DNA from: an uncultured Lachnospiraceae bacterium
GTDB lineage: Bacteria > Bacillota > Clostridia > Lachnospirales > Lachnospiraceae
NCBI GenBank assembly: GCA_902785055.1
Contig: CACZXG010000002.1
Span: forward strand, 19,232-78,353
Direction of reading: 5' to 3'
Length of the DNA stretch: 59,122 bases
Shown here: positions 8,559-16,385 of the stretch, piece after piece
How positions within the stretch are numbered: position 1 is the stretch's first letter
How the letters are laid out: every line of letters begins with the position of its first letter
Program-made: the position numbers and the translations under genes
Notes under the pieces: model-generated
Told to the model about the DNA's origin: nothing
Seen by the model: only the letters and a program-made list of their open reading frames with translations
Databases searched by the model: none

Positions 8559-9803
8559 ATGCCCGTACATGTAATTAATGAAGCTAATCGCTGCCTGCAG
8601 TGCAAGAATCCCCGCTGCCGTATGATGGGATGTCCTATTCAGACGAATATCCCGGAAGTCATCCGCCTGTTCAAGGAGAACAGGATGATGGAAGCGGCTG
8701 AGATCCTCTTTGAGAACAACCCGCTGTCCGTTGTCTGCTCCCTCGTCTGCAACCATGAGAATCAGTGCGAAGGGCATTGCGTCCGTGGAATCAAGGGCGA
8801 GCCTGTTCACTTTTCTTCTATCGAAAACTATATTTCCGACTCCTGCTTTGAGAGGCTCGATCTTTCCTGCGCACCGTCTAACGGTATGAAGGTCGGCGTC
8901 GTCGGAGCAGGTCCTGCGGGAATCACGATCGCGATCATCCTGGCCCGCCGCGGCTACAAGGTCACAGTTTTTGAGACTCGTGAGAAGATCGGCGGGATCC
9001 TTCGCTACGGTATTCCGGAGTTCCGTCTTCCCAAGTCCATTCTGGACAGATATTACCGCAGGATGCGCGATATGGGCATCATGTTCCGTCCCAACTTCGA
9101 ACTGGGCGGATCCACAGGTATCCAGGACCTCTTTGACGACGGTTACCGCAGCGTCTTCGTAGGAACCGGCGCCTGGAAGCCGCGCAAGCTGGGCGTGCCC
9201 GGAGAGACTTTCGGTCATGTCTTCTACGCGATCAACTACCTGAACAACCCCGATGTATACGAACTGGGCGACAAGGTAGCGATCATCGGCGCAGGCAATG
9301 CGGCTATGGACGTGGCCCGCACCGCGATCCGCCACGGTTCCCGCGACGTCACCGTTTATGTCCGCGGCGACAAGGTGGCTGCATCGGAGAACGAGTATAA
9401 TTATGCTGTGCTTGACGGCGTTCACTTCGAGTTCAGAAAGGATATCGTACGCATTGTTGATGAAGGCGCGGTATTCTGCGACAGAGTTGAGGATCCGGAG
9501 ACCGGCAAGCTTGTGGATGACCATTCCACTGATCATCTGGTAGAGGCGGACAGTGTCATGATCTCCATCTCCCAGGTTCCCAGGGACAGGCTTGTAAGCA
9601 AGGATCACGATCTGCAGTTGAATCAGCGCGGAACTCTTCAGATCGACGAGCAGGGCGAGACTACGATGGACGGCGTATTTGCCTCCGGCGACGTAGTAAC
9701 AGGTGCCAAGACAGTTGTGGCCGCTGTTGCCGCTGCTAAGCAGATCGCCGAGAATATGGACGCGTATATGCAGGAGAGGTTCGGCAGTAAGAGCGCTGAG
9801 TGA
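8559..9803 (+). CDS. NAD(P)-dependent FAD oxidoreductase, GltD-like (glutamate synthase small-subunit family)
   Basis: A 414-residue flavoprotein. The N-terminus carries the Fe-S-cluster cysteines of the GltD family (CLQCKNPRCRMMGCP and CSLVCNHENQCEGHC). An FAD-binding GxGxxG (GVVGAGPAGI) lies near residue 113 and a second nucleotide-binding GxGxxA (IIGAGNAAMD) near residue 245. The C-terminal FASGDVVTGAKTVVAAVAAAKQ binds flavin. No gltB large subunit is adjacent, so it may act alone or with another partner, as many clostridial GltD homologues do. Start follows AGGAGGTCCGCA. A strong terminator follows. Confidence 0.88.
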   Translation: MPVHVINEANRCLQCKNPRCRMMGCPIQTNIPEVIRLFKENRMMEAAEILFENNPLSVVCSLVCNHENQCEGHCVRGIKGEPVHFSSIENYISDSCFERLDLSCAPSNGMKVGVVGAGPAGITIAIILARRGYKVTVFETREKIGGILRYGIPEFRLPKSILDRYYRRMRDMGIMFRPNFELGGSTGIQDLFDDGYRSVFVGTGAWKPRKLGVPGETFGHVFYAINYLNNPDVYELGDKVAIIGAGNAAMDVARTAIRHGSRDVTVYVRGDKVAASENEYNYAVLDGVHFEFRKDIVRIVDEGAVFCDRVEDPETGKLVDDHSTDHLVEADSVMISISQVPRDRLVSKDHDLQLNQRGTLQIDEQGETTMDGVFASGDVVTGAKTVVAAVAAAKQIAENMDAYMQERFGSKSAE

Positions 9804-9850
9804 TAAAAAAGAGAGATGATTAATTAAATACGCCGTGAAGAGCGGCACAG

Positions 9851-9907
9851 AAAGAGCCCTTCAGAATGAGCGTCGGTGATCCGATACCCGTTCTGAAGGG
9901 CTCTTTT
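9851..9907 (+). terminator. Intrinsic terminator after the GltD-like gene
   Basis: A 16-bp perfect stem (9851-9866 with 9891-9906) beginning AAAGAGCCCTTCAGAA is followed by TTTT. The 24-nt apical part can pair further. It stands 48 bp after the stop codon. Confidence 0.9.
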
Positions 9908-10050
9908 GAAAGGGGGGAAAATGATAAACAATACTTTCTTCAGGGAGAAATCCTTGAGGGGGGAGTTGATTTCTTTGTTCCCTGTCGATGATTAGATAAT
10001 AAGGGGTAATTATGTTCAATTCGAGGATTTCCTGTGAAGAAACTGTGAAA

Positions 10051-10989
10051 TCATACCGGGAAGAGCATCTGGAACAGAAAGATCATCATCGGGATCGTCA
10101 CAACACACAGGATTGTTGACATAACGTTGTAGATACTTCCCTTCATCGCGTCTTTGCCGCCGAGGACAGCCATTTGGACGATAGAAGCACCGCATGGAGC
10201 ACTGGCACCGATCACGACGACCAGCGCTACGGGCCGCATATCCGGATGGCGCTGCACATAGCCGCTTATATAGAGCAGCAGAATGCAGATCACAGGCAGT
10301 ACGACGAGCCGCAGAAGAGAGATCAGATACGCTTTCTTATATGTAAAGACGCTCTTTAAGTCGCTTCCCGCGATGATCATGCCGATCAGCAGCATGGAGG
10401 AGGCAGCCACCATATCGTGGTAGCCCTTGACAGCTACATCTATGACGCCCGGAAGGCGCAGCTGTGTCACCAGCAGGAAAAGCCCCAGAGCCAGTGCGAT
10501 CAGAGGGGGATTGGTGAGCATTTTTTTGAGCTTGAGCCGCTTTCCGTCCATGAAGATGGAGTAGCAGTGAGTCCAAAGCAGCAGATTAAAGGGAACCTGA
10601 AAAGTGCTGCCGTAGAAGACCATTTCATCTCCGAGCGACATACTGATCAGAGGAAGGATCAGGTTGCCCACATTTGCGTAGGTGAGAGCGGCCCGGTCGA
10701 CGGGATCCAGATTCCAGACCTTTTGGAAAAGCTTCGCGAAAAGAATGCAGAAGAGCATCGAGATCGAAGAAGCTGCTGTTGCGAACAAAAATCCCTGCAT
10801 TCGGTCGGGAGTCAGCTCGATCTGAAGGGAGCGAAGGATCATACAGGGCTGGATCACAAACAGCAAAAGGGCTGATATGACCCGGCTGTCCTCCTGTTTG
10901 AGAGTTCCCAGCTTAACCAATGCGTATCCGACTATGGCCATCAGCGCCATGGAGATGAGTTTGTTCAATAATACGAGACTGAATTCCAT
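10051..10989 (-). CDS. AEC family transporter (auxin efflux carrier type)
   Basis: A 312-residue membrane protein with about ten hydrophobic segments. It matches the AEC permease layout: an N-terminal LMAIVGYALVKLGTL segment, NVGNLILPLISMSLGD in the first half, and the C-terminal GASAPCGASIVQMAVLGGKD. Bacterial AEC proteins often move organic acids such as malate; the substrate is not evident here. It lies 42 bp downstream of rlmH on the same strand, so it is likely co-transcribed. No strong Shine-Dalgarno is visible before the start. Confidence 0.85.
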   Translation of the reverse strand: MEFSLVLLNKLISMALMAIVGYALVKLGTLKQEDSRVISALLLFVIQPCMILRSLQIELTPDRMQGFLFATAASSISMLFCILFAKLFQKVWNLDPVDRAALTYANVGNLILPLISMSLGDEMVFYGSTFQVPFNLLLWTHCYSIFMDGKRLKLKKMLTNPPLIALALGLFLLVTQLRLPGVIDVAVKGYHDMVAASSMLLIGMIIAGSDLKSVFTYKKAYLISLLRLVVLPVICILLLYISGYVQRHPDMRPVALVVVIGASAPCGASIVQMAVLGGKDAMKGSIYNVMSTILCVVTIPMMIFLFQMLFPV

Positions 10990-11031
10990 TTTTTGACCAA
11001 CTTTCTTTATGATTACAGGGATGTATGCCGG

Positions 11032-11505
11032 TTACTTATGATATTTCCTTCCGTTCAGGATCATGAAAGCCCGGTAGATCTGTTCCAGAACGAGGACTCT
11101 CGTCATAAGATGGGTAAAGGTCAGGTCGGAGAGTTTCCAGCGCGCGTTGGCGCGGGCGATGAGGGCCGGAGAGGGACCAAGGGATCCGGCGATCACAAAG
11201 GTGAGAGTAGATGCGGCGGTCTGCCAGCTTCCGAGTTTTTCGGCAAAGGTCTCGCTGTCCCAGTGAGAACCGTGCAGGTCCAGAAGGATCACGAACTCGC
11301 CGTCTTTTATCTGGGAGAGAGCCCGTTCGCCTTCTTTTTCTTTGGCCAGGGCGGCTTCTTTTTCGCGCTCGATGCGCTCATTGGGCTCATCGCGGACTTC
11401 GATGATCTCTATTTTGCTAAAGGCCTTCAGCCGCTTTTCATATTCTTCTTCAAGCATATGAAGAGCCTTGTCTTTCATCTTTCCTATACAGATTATGCGG
11501 ATCAT
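11032..11505 (-). CDS. rlmH: 23S rRNA (pseudouridine1915-N3)-methyltransferase RlmH
   Basis: A 157-residue SPOUT methyltransferase that methylates pseudouridine 1915 in helix 69 of 23S rRNA. Signatures are IICIGKMKDKAL at the N-terminus, the SAM-binding FVIAGSLGPS near residue 104, and the diagnostic C-terminal LTFTHLMTRVLVLEQIYRAFMILNGRKYHK-type tail. Length matches the family (155-160). Start at 11505 follows GGAAAGGGAATTTC. The usual glycine-leucine after SLG is Pro-Ser here. It is followed by the AEC transporter gene. Confidence 0.96.
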   Translation of the reverse strand: MIRIICIGKMKDKALHMLEEEYEKRLKAFSKIEIIEVRDEPNERIEREKEAALAKEKEGERALSQIKDGEFVILLDLHGSHWDSETFAEKLGSWQTAASTLTFVIAGSLGPSPALIARANARWKLSDLTFTHLMTRVLVLEQIYRAFMILNGRKYHK

Positions 11506-11679
11506 GAAATTCCCTTTCCGGACATTTTAATCATTACATCGTAATATTTTGAACTTTTTGGGGGGCATCCGTCAATCGGAAGAAGTCCCAATTTTTGCGG
11601 GAAAACAAGCCGCGTTTTTTCCTTCGGCGCGCAGGTCTGTTATTTTACCGCACTTTTTTATGCCGAAGAGGGAGTAGTT

Positions 11680-11697
11680 TGCTATAATGTCCTTATG
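11680..11697 (+). promoter_or_regulatory. Extended -10 promoter placing +1 on the start codon
   Basis: TG-C-TATAAT (TATAAT at 11683-11688) is an extended -10 element. The usual start point, about seven bases after the hexamer, falls at 11695, the A of the ATG. No Shine-Dalgarno lies between. The -35 region is poor, as is common for extended -10 promoters. Confidence 0.6.
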
Positions 11698-14385
11698 CAG
11701 ACTCCTATAGATTTTGGAAAGAATTTTTTGAATAGCTATTTCAGCAGCAGAGATCCGGACCTGTGCCTGGAAGACATGGCATATGACGTGGTCTGGATCA
11801 CGCCCAAGCAGATGCATCATCTTCTCTCCGCCAAGGAGATCAGGGATTTCCTCCAGGAGGAGATGACAGCGAGGCCCGAGCGGTACTATGTGGACATCGT
11901 GTCGATCAAGAGTTCACCCAGCGCCGCGGATATTTCGACGGTGGCATACGAGATCAACCTCGTGCCCAAGGAGGAGGATAAAGCCGTCTATCTTCGCTGC
12001 AGCATGGCCATCTGCAAGCGCGGTCAGCACTTTGAGATCACGTTTATCCACATGTCCGAGAAACAGGGCGTCGGTGGAATGGAGCAGATCAGGGAGTTTA
12101 CCGAGAATCTTCCCTGCGGCGTGCTGATCTTCGCATATATGAAGGAAGAGGGCCCCAAGACTCTCTTTTATAATGACTATTTCTGGAAGAAACTCCATTA
12201 CAAGGAGGACCAGTTCCAGAAGCAGATGGAGAGGGATCCCTTCTTCATGGTCCCGGAGGAAGAGCGCGACAAGATCATGAACCGGCTCAGGGAGATCCAG
12301 GGGACCAGCGGTCATATCGCGGTCAATCTGACGTTTTTCAGGCGGGACGGAAACCGCTTCCAGTACCGCATGATAGGCGCGCCCGCTTACCAGGAGGGCG
12401 AGAATACTGTATATTACTGTGTTTTCCAGGAGACAACGGGCTTCAACCAGATGCACGCCCAGATGCAGGAGCGCGTCGCGCAGGCCTCAGAGATACTTGG
12501 CAAAATACCGGGAGCCCTCTGTGTACTGACAGGAGAGCCGGGAAACTGGCATCCCGTCTATGTCACCAGGCATTTCCCCGAGCAGTTCGGCATGACTATG
12601 GCCGGATTCGCTGAGGAAGTCGCCAAGGATCCTTTCTACCGGCTGGAGATGACCAGCATCACGAGAAAGAGGCTCACCGAAGCCCACATAGAGATGGTCT
12701 CCAAGGATCCCTATCTGGGTATTTTCGAGATGGAAATGGCGGACGGCAGCAAGCGCTGGACGGATGTCTACCTGCTGGGAGGCACTGACCACACAGGAAA
12801 GCGCATGCGAATGCTTTTCTATGTGGACAGGGATGAGGTCAAAAAGGCGGCGGATCTCCAGATCGCCAAGGCCGAGCAGACTTCGAAAATGCAGCAGGAA
12901 AGGGCGCGGGTGGAGATCCGCGAGGCCCAGGAGAAGGCGAGACTTGAGGTAGAGGAGACCCGCACAACGGTCCGCAAGGAGATCGAGGAAGCCCAGGCCA
13001 AGACTCAGGAGCAGATCGAGTCTTTCCGCCTTAAGATGAATCAGGTGCTGAACTCCCAGAAGGAGTCGGCGGAGGATATGGAGAAGAAACTGCGCCTGGA
13101 GTACGACGCAAGGGAGCAGGAGATCAAGAGATCCTATGCGGACAAGGAGCAGATGCTCGAGAAGCAGATGGAGAATTACCGCAGAGCCCAGGAGTCGGAG
13201 CTGGCCAAACAGCAGAGGACCATCGATCTTTTGACGGCAGATTGCGACAGGGAACTGCAGAACAAACAGAAAGAGGTCGCCAGGCTCGAGGAGGAGCTCA
13301 AGAAGACGATGGACGCGCTCCGCGAGTCCGAAGAGATCCGGGAACAGCAGCGGCGCAGCAGCGAGCTGCGTGAGAAGGAGCAGCGCAGCACGGTCAAGAG
13401 GCTGCAGGATATGGTGGAATCGCTGCAGAAGAGCGGCGTGACAGCACCGGCGGCCGGCGTATCGGCACCGATGGCAGGCATGTCGGCACCCGGGAGCGGC
13501 ACCGGAGCAGCAGTGACAGGCACCGCGGCGGCCGGGAAAGCTGCAGGAACGTCTGCAGAAGACAGCCTTGCCGGCGCGAGGGGACAGAGAACGGAACCTG
13601 CCGCTGTCTCCGGTATTGAGGACGGCTGGATGGACGGCCTGGCAGGAGGATCAGACGGAAGCGTGATCCGAAGAGGCGCGGTCAACAGGCAGAGCCGTAT
13701 GCCTTTCAGCAGCGGACTTCGCCCTGAGACGGCTTCCGCGGCAAGCGAGCCTAGACGCACGGAGCCGATCCGCAGAGGATTCGCGCCGCGTCAGGAAGAG
13801 CCCGTTCGAAGAGGATTCGCACCCCGGCAGGAGGAGCCCGCACCTGTGGACGCAGGTCCGGCCAGGAGCTCGGTCATGGACGATCTTGTCCAGATGGCCG
13901 CGTCCGATGACGGAGTACTCAGAGAAGAGCTTTTCTCCATTGATGACTGCCTGGAGAACGTAATGGTACTCCAGGAGCCTGTGTGCGCCAAGAAGAGAAT
14001 AAAACTGGAACTGAAGAAGAGCGTTTCGATGCCGGATCAGGCCATAGGCGACAAGGCCAAGCTCCAGAGAGCGCTTGTCAGCCTCCTCGAGAGCGCCATC
14101 GAACAGACGCCCGGAGGCGGTGTGATCAATCTCGGCTGCAGGGCGGACAGAGCGTCCGGAAACAGGGCTTATATGTACTTCACCATCAGGGACAGCGGCA
14201 GCAGTATTGCCAGCGACCTGATGCAGGGCATGTTCGAGATGAAGGACGAGAAGGATGACCCGCTCCGCGCAGGGCTATACATCGCGCGGGAGATCGTCAG
14301 TATCATGGGCGGAAATGTGAGAGTCCGAAGCCGCAGAGGCGAGGGCACGGAGTTTATGGTGACGGTTTGTATGAAGCTGCCGTAA
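11695..14385 (+). CDS. NTF2-like/PAS/coiled-coil protein with degenerate histidine-kinase ATPase domain (putative pseudokinase)
   Basis: An 896-residue, probably cytosolic protein. In order: an NTF2/SnoaL-like domain (about 1-130), two PAS-like domains (about 145-265 and 270-385), a long charged coiled coil (about 382-580), a Gly/Ala/Pro/Arg-rich linker (about 582-722) with a directly repeated RRGFAPRQEEP, and a HATPase_c-like domain (about 735-893). The ATPase N-box reads SLLESAIEQT (796-805), with Ser in place of the metal-binding Asn. The G1 box reads DSGSSI (833-838) and the G2 region RAGLYIA. No histidine occurs anywhere from about residue 382 to the end, so no phospho-acceptor exists. 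It may sense and scaffold rather than phosphorylate. An alpha/beta hydrolase gene follows. The domain calls are by pattern and moderately certain. Confidence 0.75.
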   Translation: MQTPIDFGKNFLNSYFSSRDPDLCLEDMAYDVVWITPKQMHHLLSAKEIRDFLQEEMTARPERYYVDIVSIKSSPSAADISTVAYEINLVPKEEDKAVYLRCSMAICKRGQHFEITFIHMSEKQGVGGMEQIREFTENLPCGVLIFAYMKEEGPKTLFYNDYFWKKLHYKEDQFQKQMERDPFFMVPEEERDKIMNRLREIQGTSGHIAVNLTFFRRDGNRFQYRMIGAPAYQEGENTVYYCVFQETTGFNQMHAQMQERVAQASEILGKIPGALCVLTGEPGNWHPVYVTRHFPEQFGMTMAGFAEEVAKDPFYRLEMTSITRKRLTEAHIEMVSKDPYLGIFEMEMADGSKRWTDVYLLGGTDHTGKRMRMLFYVDRDEVKKAADLQIAKAEQTSKMQQERARVEIREAQEKARLEVEETRTTVRKEIEEAQAKTQEQIESFRLKMNQVLNSQKESAEDMEKKLRLEYDAREQEIKRSYADKEQMLEKQMENYRRAQESELAKQQRTIDLLTADCDRELQNKQKEVARLEEELKKTMDALRESEEIREQQRRSSELREKEQRSTVKRLQDMVESLQKSGVTAPAAGVSAPMAGMSAPGSGTGAAVTGTAAAGKAAGTSAEDSLAGARGQRTEPAAVSGIEDGWMDGLAGGSDGSVIRRGAVNRQSRMPFSSGLRPETASAASEPRRTEPIRRGFAPRQEEPVRRGFAPRQEEPAPVDAGPARSSVMDDLVQMAASDDGVLREELFSIDDCLENVMVLQEPVCAKKRIKLELKKSVSMPDQAIGDKAKLQRALVSLLESAIEQTPGGGVINLGCRADRASGNRAYMYFTIRDSGSSIASDLMQGMFEMKDEKDDPLRAGLYIAREIVSIMGGNVRVRSRRGEGTEFMVTVCMKLP

Positions 14386-14410
14386 CAGGCAGGTGAAGGG
14401 ACTTTACGCA

Positions 14411-15436
14411 ATGAAGAATAAGAAGGACATGATAACGGAAAAGAAACGGCAGCAGAAGGAGAGATCCGCTCTGCGCGAGGCAGTGGGTTTCGTGTCGGAG
14501 ACAGGACTGTGGGCCGGAGCCGGTGCTTTGGTCGGGATCGCGAACTATTTTTACGATTTTTCGATGAAGCCCGTAAAGCATGATCCCGCCAGGGACGGTG
14601 ACCCCGATGAAATGCCTTACACAAAGGGCCGCATATGGATGAACACCCATCCCGAGAGACGCGACTGGTATGAAAGAGCTGAAGACGGGCTCCGGATTCA
14701 CGCCAATTTCATCCCCTCTACTGTTGACGGAGGCGATCACCGCTATGCGATCTGCGTACACGGCTATGCAGATACCTCTGAGAGCGTGGGACAGTTCGCG
14801 CAGGTCTACCATGATGTGTACGGCATGAACGTAGTGCTGCCGGATCTTCGCGGTCACGGAAAGAGTGAAGGGACTTATGTCGGATACGGTTATCACGACA
14901 GGCTGGATCTTATCATCTGGATCGACAGAATCCTGGAGATCGATCCCGAAGCGGTCATCATACTGCACGGCATTTCCATGGGAGCAGCCACTGTCATGAT
15001 GGCCACCGGAGAGAAACTTCCCTCCAATATCAAAGCCTGCATAGAGGACGCCGGATTCAGCACTGCTCTGGAGGAGTTCGCCCACGTCTACAGCACGCTC
15101 AAACAGAAACCGCCGATCTCTTCGGATGTCCTTCTGCCGATCCTTCGCCAGATCGGAAAGGTGCGGGCCGGTTATGACCTCAATGACGCCGCGCCGATCG
15201 AGGCAGTGAAGCACTCTGTTACCCCGACGCTTTTCATCCACGGCGAGGCGGACAAATTCATCCCCTGCAGCATGATGAACAAGCTGTTCGAGGCGGCTTC
15301 CTGCGAGAAGATGTGCATGGTGGTGCCCGGCGCGGATCACGTCATGAGCGTTGTAGTCGATCCCGAGGGCTACTGGGCCAAAGTAGAGATGTTCCTGCGC
15401 AATGTGGATCCGGCCATTGTAGAGCGGAGAGGCTGA
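14411..15436 (+). CDS. Alpha/beta hydrolase
   Basis: A 341-residue hydrolase with an N-terminal hydrophobic stretch (AGAGALVGIANYFYDFS, near residue 40) that may anchor it to the membrane. The fold markers are CVHGYADTSES (oxyanion region), DLRGHGKSEG, the nucleophile elbow GISMGA with Ser near residue 189, a late Asp in HGEADKFIP, and His in GADHVMSV. This matches the Bacillus YqkD/YuxL-like group of uncharacterised serine hydrolases. The ATG at 14411 is preferred because GAAGGG sits about ten bases before it; an in-frame GTG at 14393 is the alternative. It starts 25 bp after the pseudokinase gene, so they are likely co-transcribed. Confidence 0.88.
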   Translation: MKNKKDMITEKKRQQKERSALREAVGFVSETGLWAGAGALVGIANYFYDFSMKPVKHDPARDGDPDEMPYTKGRIWMNTHPERRDWYERAEDGLRIHANFIPSTVDGGDHRYAICVHGYADTSESVGQFAQVYHDVYGMNVVLPDLRGHGKSEGTYVGYGYHDRLDLIIWIDRILEIDPEAVIILHGISMGAATVMMATGEKLPSNIKACIEDAGFSTALEEFAHVYSTLKQKPPISSDVLLPILRQIGKVRAGYDLNDAAPIEAVKHSVTPTLFIHGEADKFIPCSMMNKLFEAASCEKMCMVVPGADHVMSVVVDPEGYWAKVEMFLRNVDPAIVERRG

Positions 15437-15692
15437 GCCTACGCTTATGTGACACGCCCCTTATTTATTACGTTGAATTCGCGGGGATTCACACTGATCC
15501 TTTCCTTCGCTTCGGAGGGAACCGCATCCCCAAACTCGACGTCCGGTCTGATGTCCGGACGTCTCAGACAAGTGTGCTTTCAGGCTGCAAGTATTGCAGC
15601 CTTCATTCCCTCCTCCGCTTCCCTCAGGATCAGGTTCATCCAGCCGCTCATTCAAAGCAATAAATAAGGGACATGTCACAACCGCTCAGGCT
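15436..15692. repeat. 257-bp imperfect palindromic element with two internal hairpins
   Basis: The outer arms, each about 75-90 bp, are imperfect inverted copies of each other. The best-matched part begins TGTGACA...CCCTTATTTATT at 15448 and ends with its complement at 15680, and similarity extends outward to AGCCT/AGGCT. Inside lie two perfect hairpins: GACGTCCGG/CCGGACGTC at 15538-15563 and GGCTGCAA/TTGCAGCC at 15583-15601. Short frames read on both strands are near mirror copies (both start MTxPLFI.LN) and are a by-product of the symmetry. It could be a MITE-like remnant or a branched non-coding RNA. No clear target-site duplication is seen. Confidence 0.7.
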
Positions 15693-15739
15693 GATCCTGA
15701 TGCCGGATGGACAGCACCCATATTAAATCATGACATGAT

Positions 15740-15774
15740 AAAGACCAGGCTCCAAAGGGATTGCCTGGTCTTTT
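15740..15774 (+). terminator. Intrinsic terminator downstream of the palindromic element
   Basis: AAAGACCAGGC pairs with GCCTGGTCTTT around a 12-nt loop and is followed by T residues. It would end a transcript coming from the hydrolase gene through the palindromic element. Confidence 0.8.
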
Positions 15775-15835
15775 ATATGCTGTGTTCCTTACCGTGACCT
15801 GGTGTGGAGACCGTCCTTTCAGAAATTCTTATTGA

Positions 15836-16272
15836 ATCGATGGAGCGATATGTATCTTAAGAGAAAAGACTCCATCGAACTTTAGAACATTAGAAAATGG
15901 ATGGATGGTAAAATACCGGTCCTGCATGAACTCTACATCCACTCTGGCTTGCTGCCAAAATCCGATGGGGCCTGAAACGACAGTCTGACACAACTTCTAC
16001 ATCTATTTCGGGCTTGCCGCCATATCCGTTGGATTGCGAAAGCTACTATCTCCATCCTTTTTTTGATTCAGCTTAATCCGATGACACAGTTCACTTAAAA
16101 TGCAAAAACAGGCTACATCCATATCTCAGTTTAATTAAATCCGATGGTGCAGTTCACCTAAAATGCAAAAATAGGCTACATCCATATCTTAGTTCAAACA
16201 AATCCGATGGTACGTTTCACTATAATACCAGAATAGGGCCCATCCAATAACACGTATCGCTTAATCCGATGG
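15836..16272 (+). repeat. Degenerate array of about 63-bp units (array 1, eight units)
   Basis: A gene-free stretch between the hydrolase and the NYN gene. ATCCGATGG or a close variant begins at 15836, 15897, 15960, 16024, 16076, 16139, 16202 and 16264: spacings 61, 63, 64, 52, 63, 63 and 62. In the better units a TACATCC-type box starts 25-26 bp earlier (15934, 15998, 16114, 16177; CATCC in the last). The DNA between boxes is largely unlike from unit to unit, except units 4 and 5. All units have the same orientation. The same boxes, geometry and period occur in the array at 51251-51668. Stops interrupt every frame, so it is not coding. Function unknown. Confidence 0.75.
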
Positions 16273-16302
16273 AGGCTGCCAAGTCATGCGAACAGGAAAT
16301 CA

Positions 16303-16352
16303 CAAAAAAGTGCAACTGGCAGGGGTAATTACTCCCTGCCAATTACACTTTT
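16303..16352. terminator. Intrinsic terminator of the NYN gene (bidirectional)
   Basis: AAAAGTG..CTGGCAGGG pairs with TCCCTGCCA..ACACTTTT around a short loop. Read on the minus strand it ends in CTTTTTT, suiting the convergent NYN-LOTUS gene whose stop codon is at 16386. Confidence 0.8.
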
Positions 16353-16385
16353 ATGGTACATAGGGATATTTTGCCAAGCGCCGGC

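Noticed and set aside
7839-9848. 669-residue minus-strand frame
   Set aside because: It spans two well-supported plus-strand genes and a gap, with no recognisable domain.
15449-15679. Small proteins on both strands of the palindromic element
   Set aside because: The two frames are near mirror images created by the inverted repeat, overlap fully and have no ribosome binding sites.
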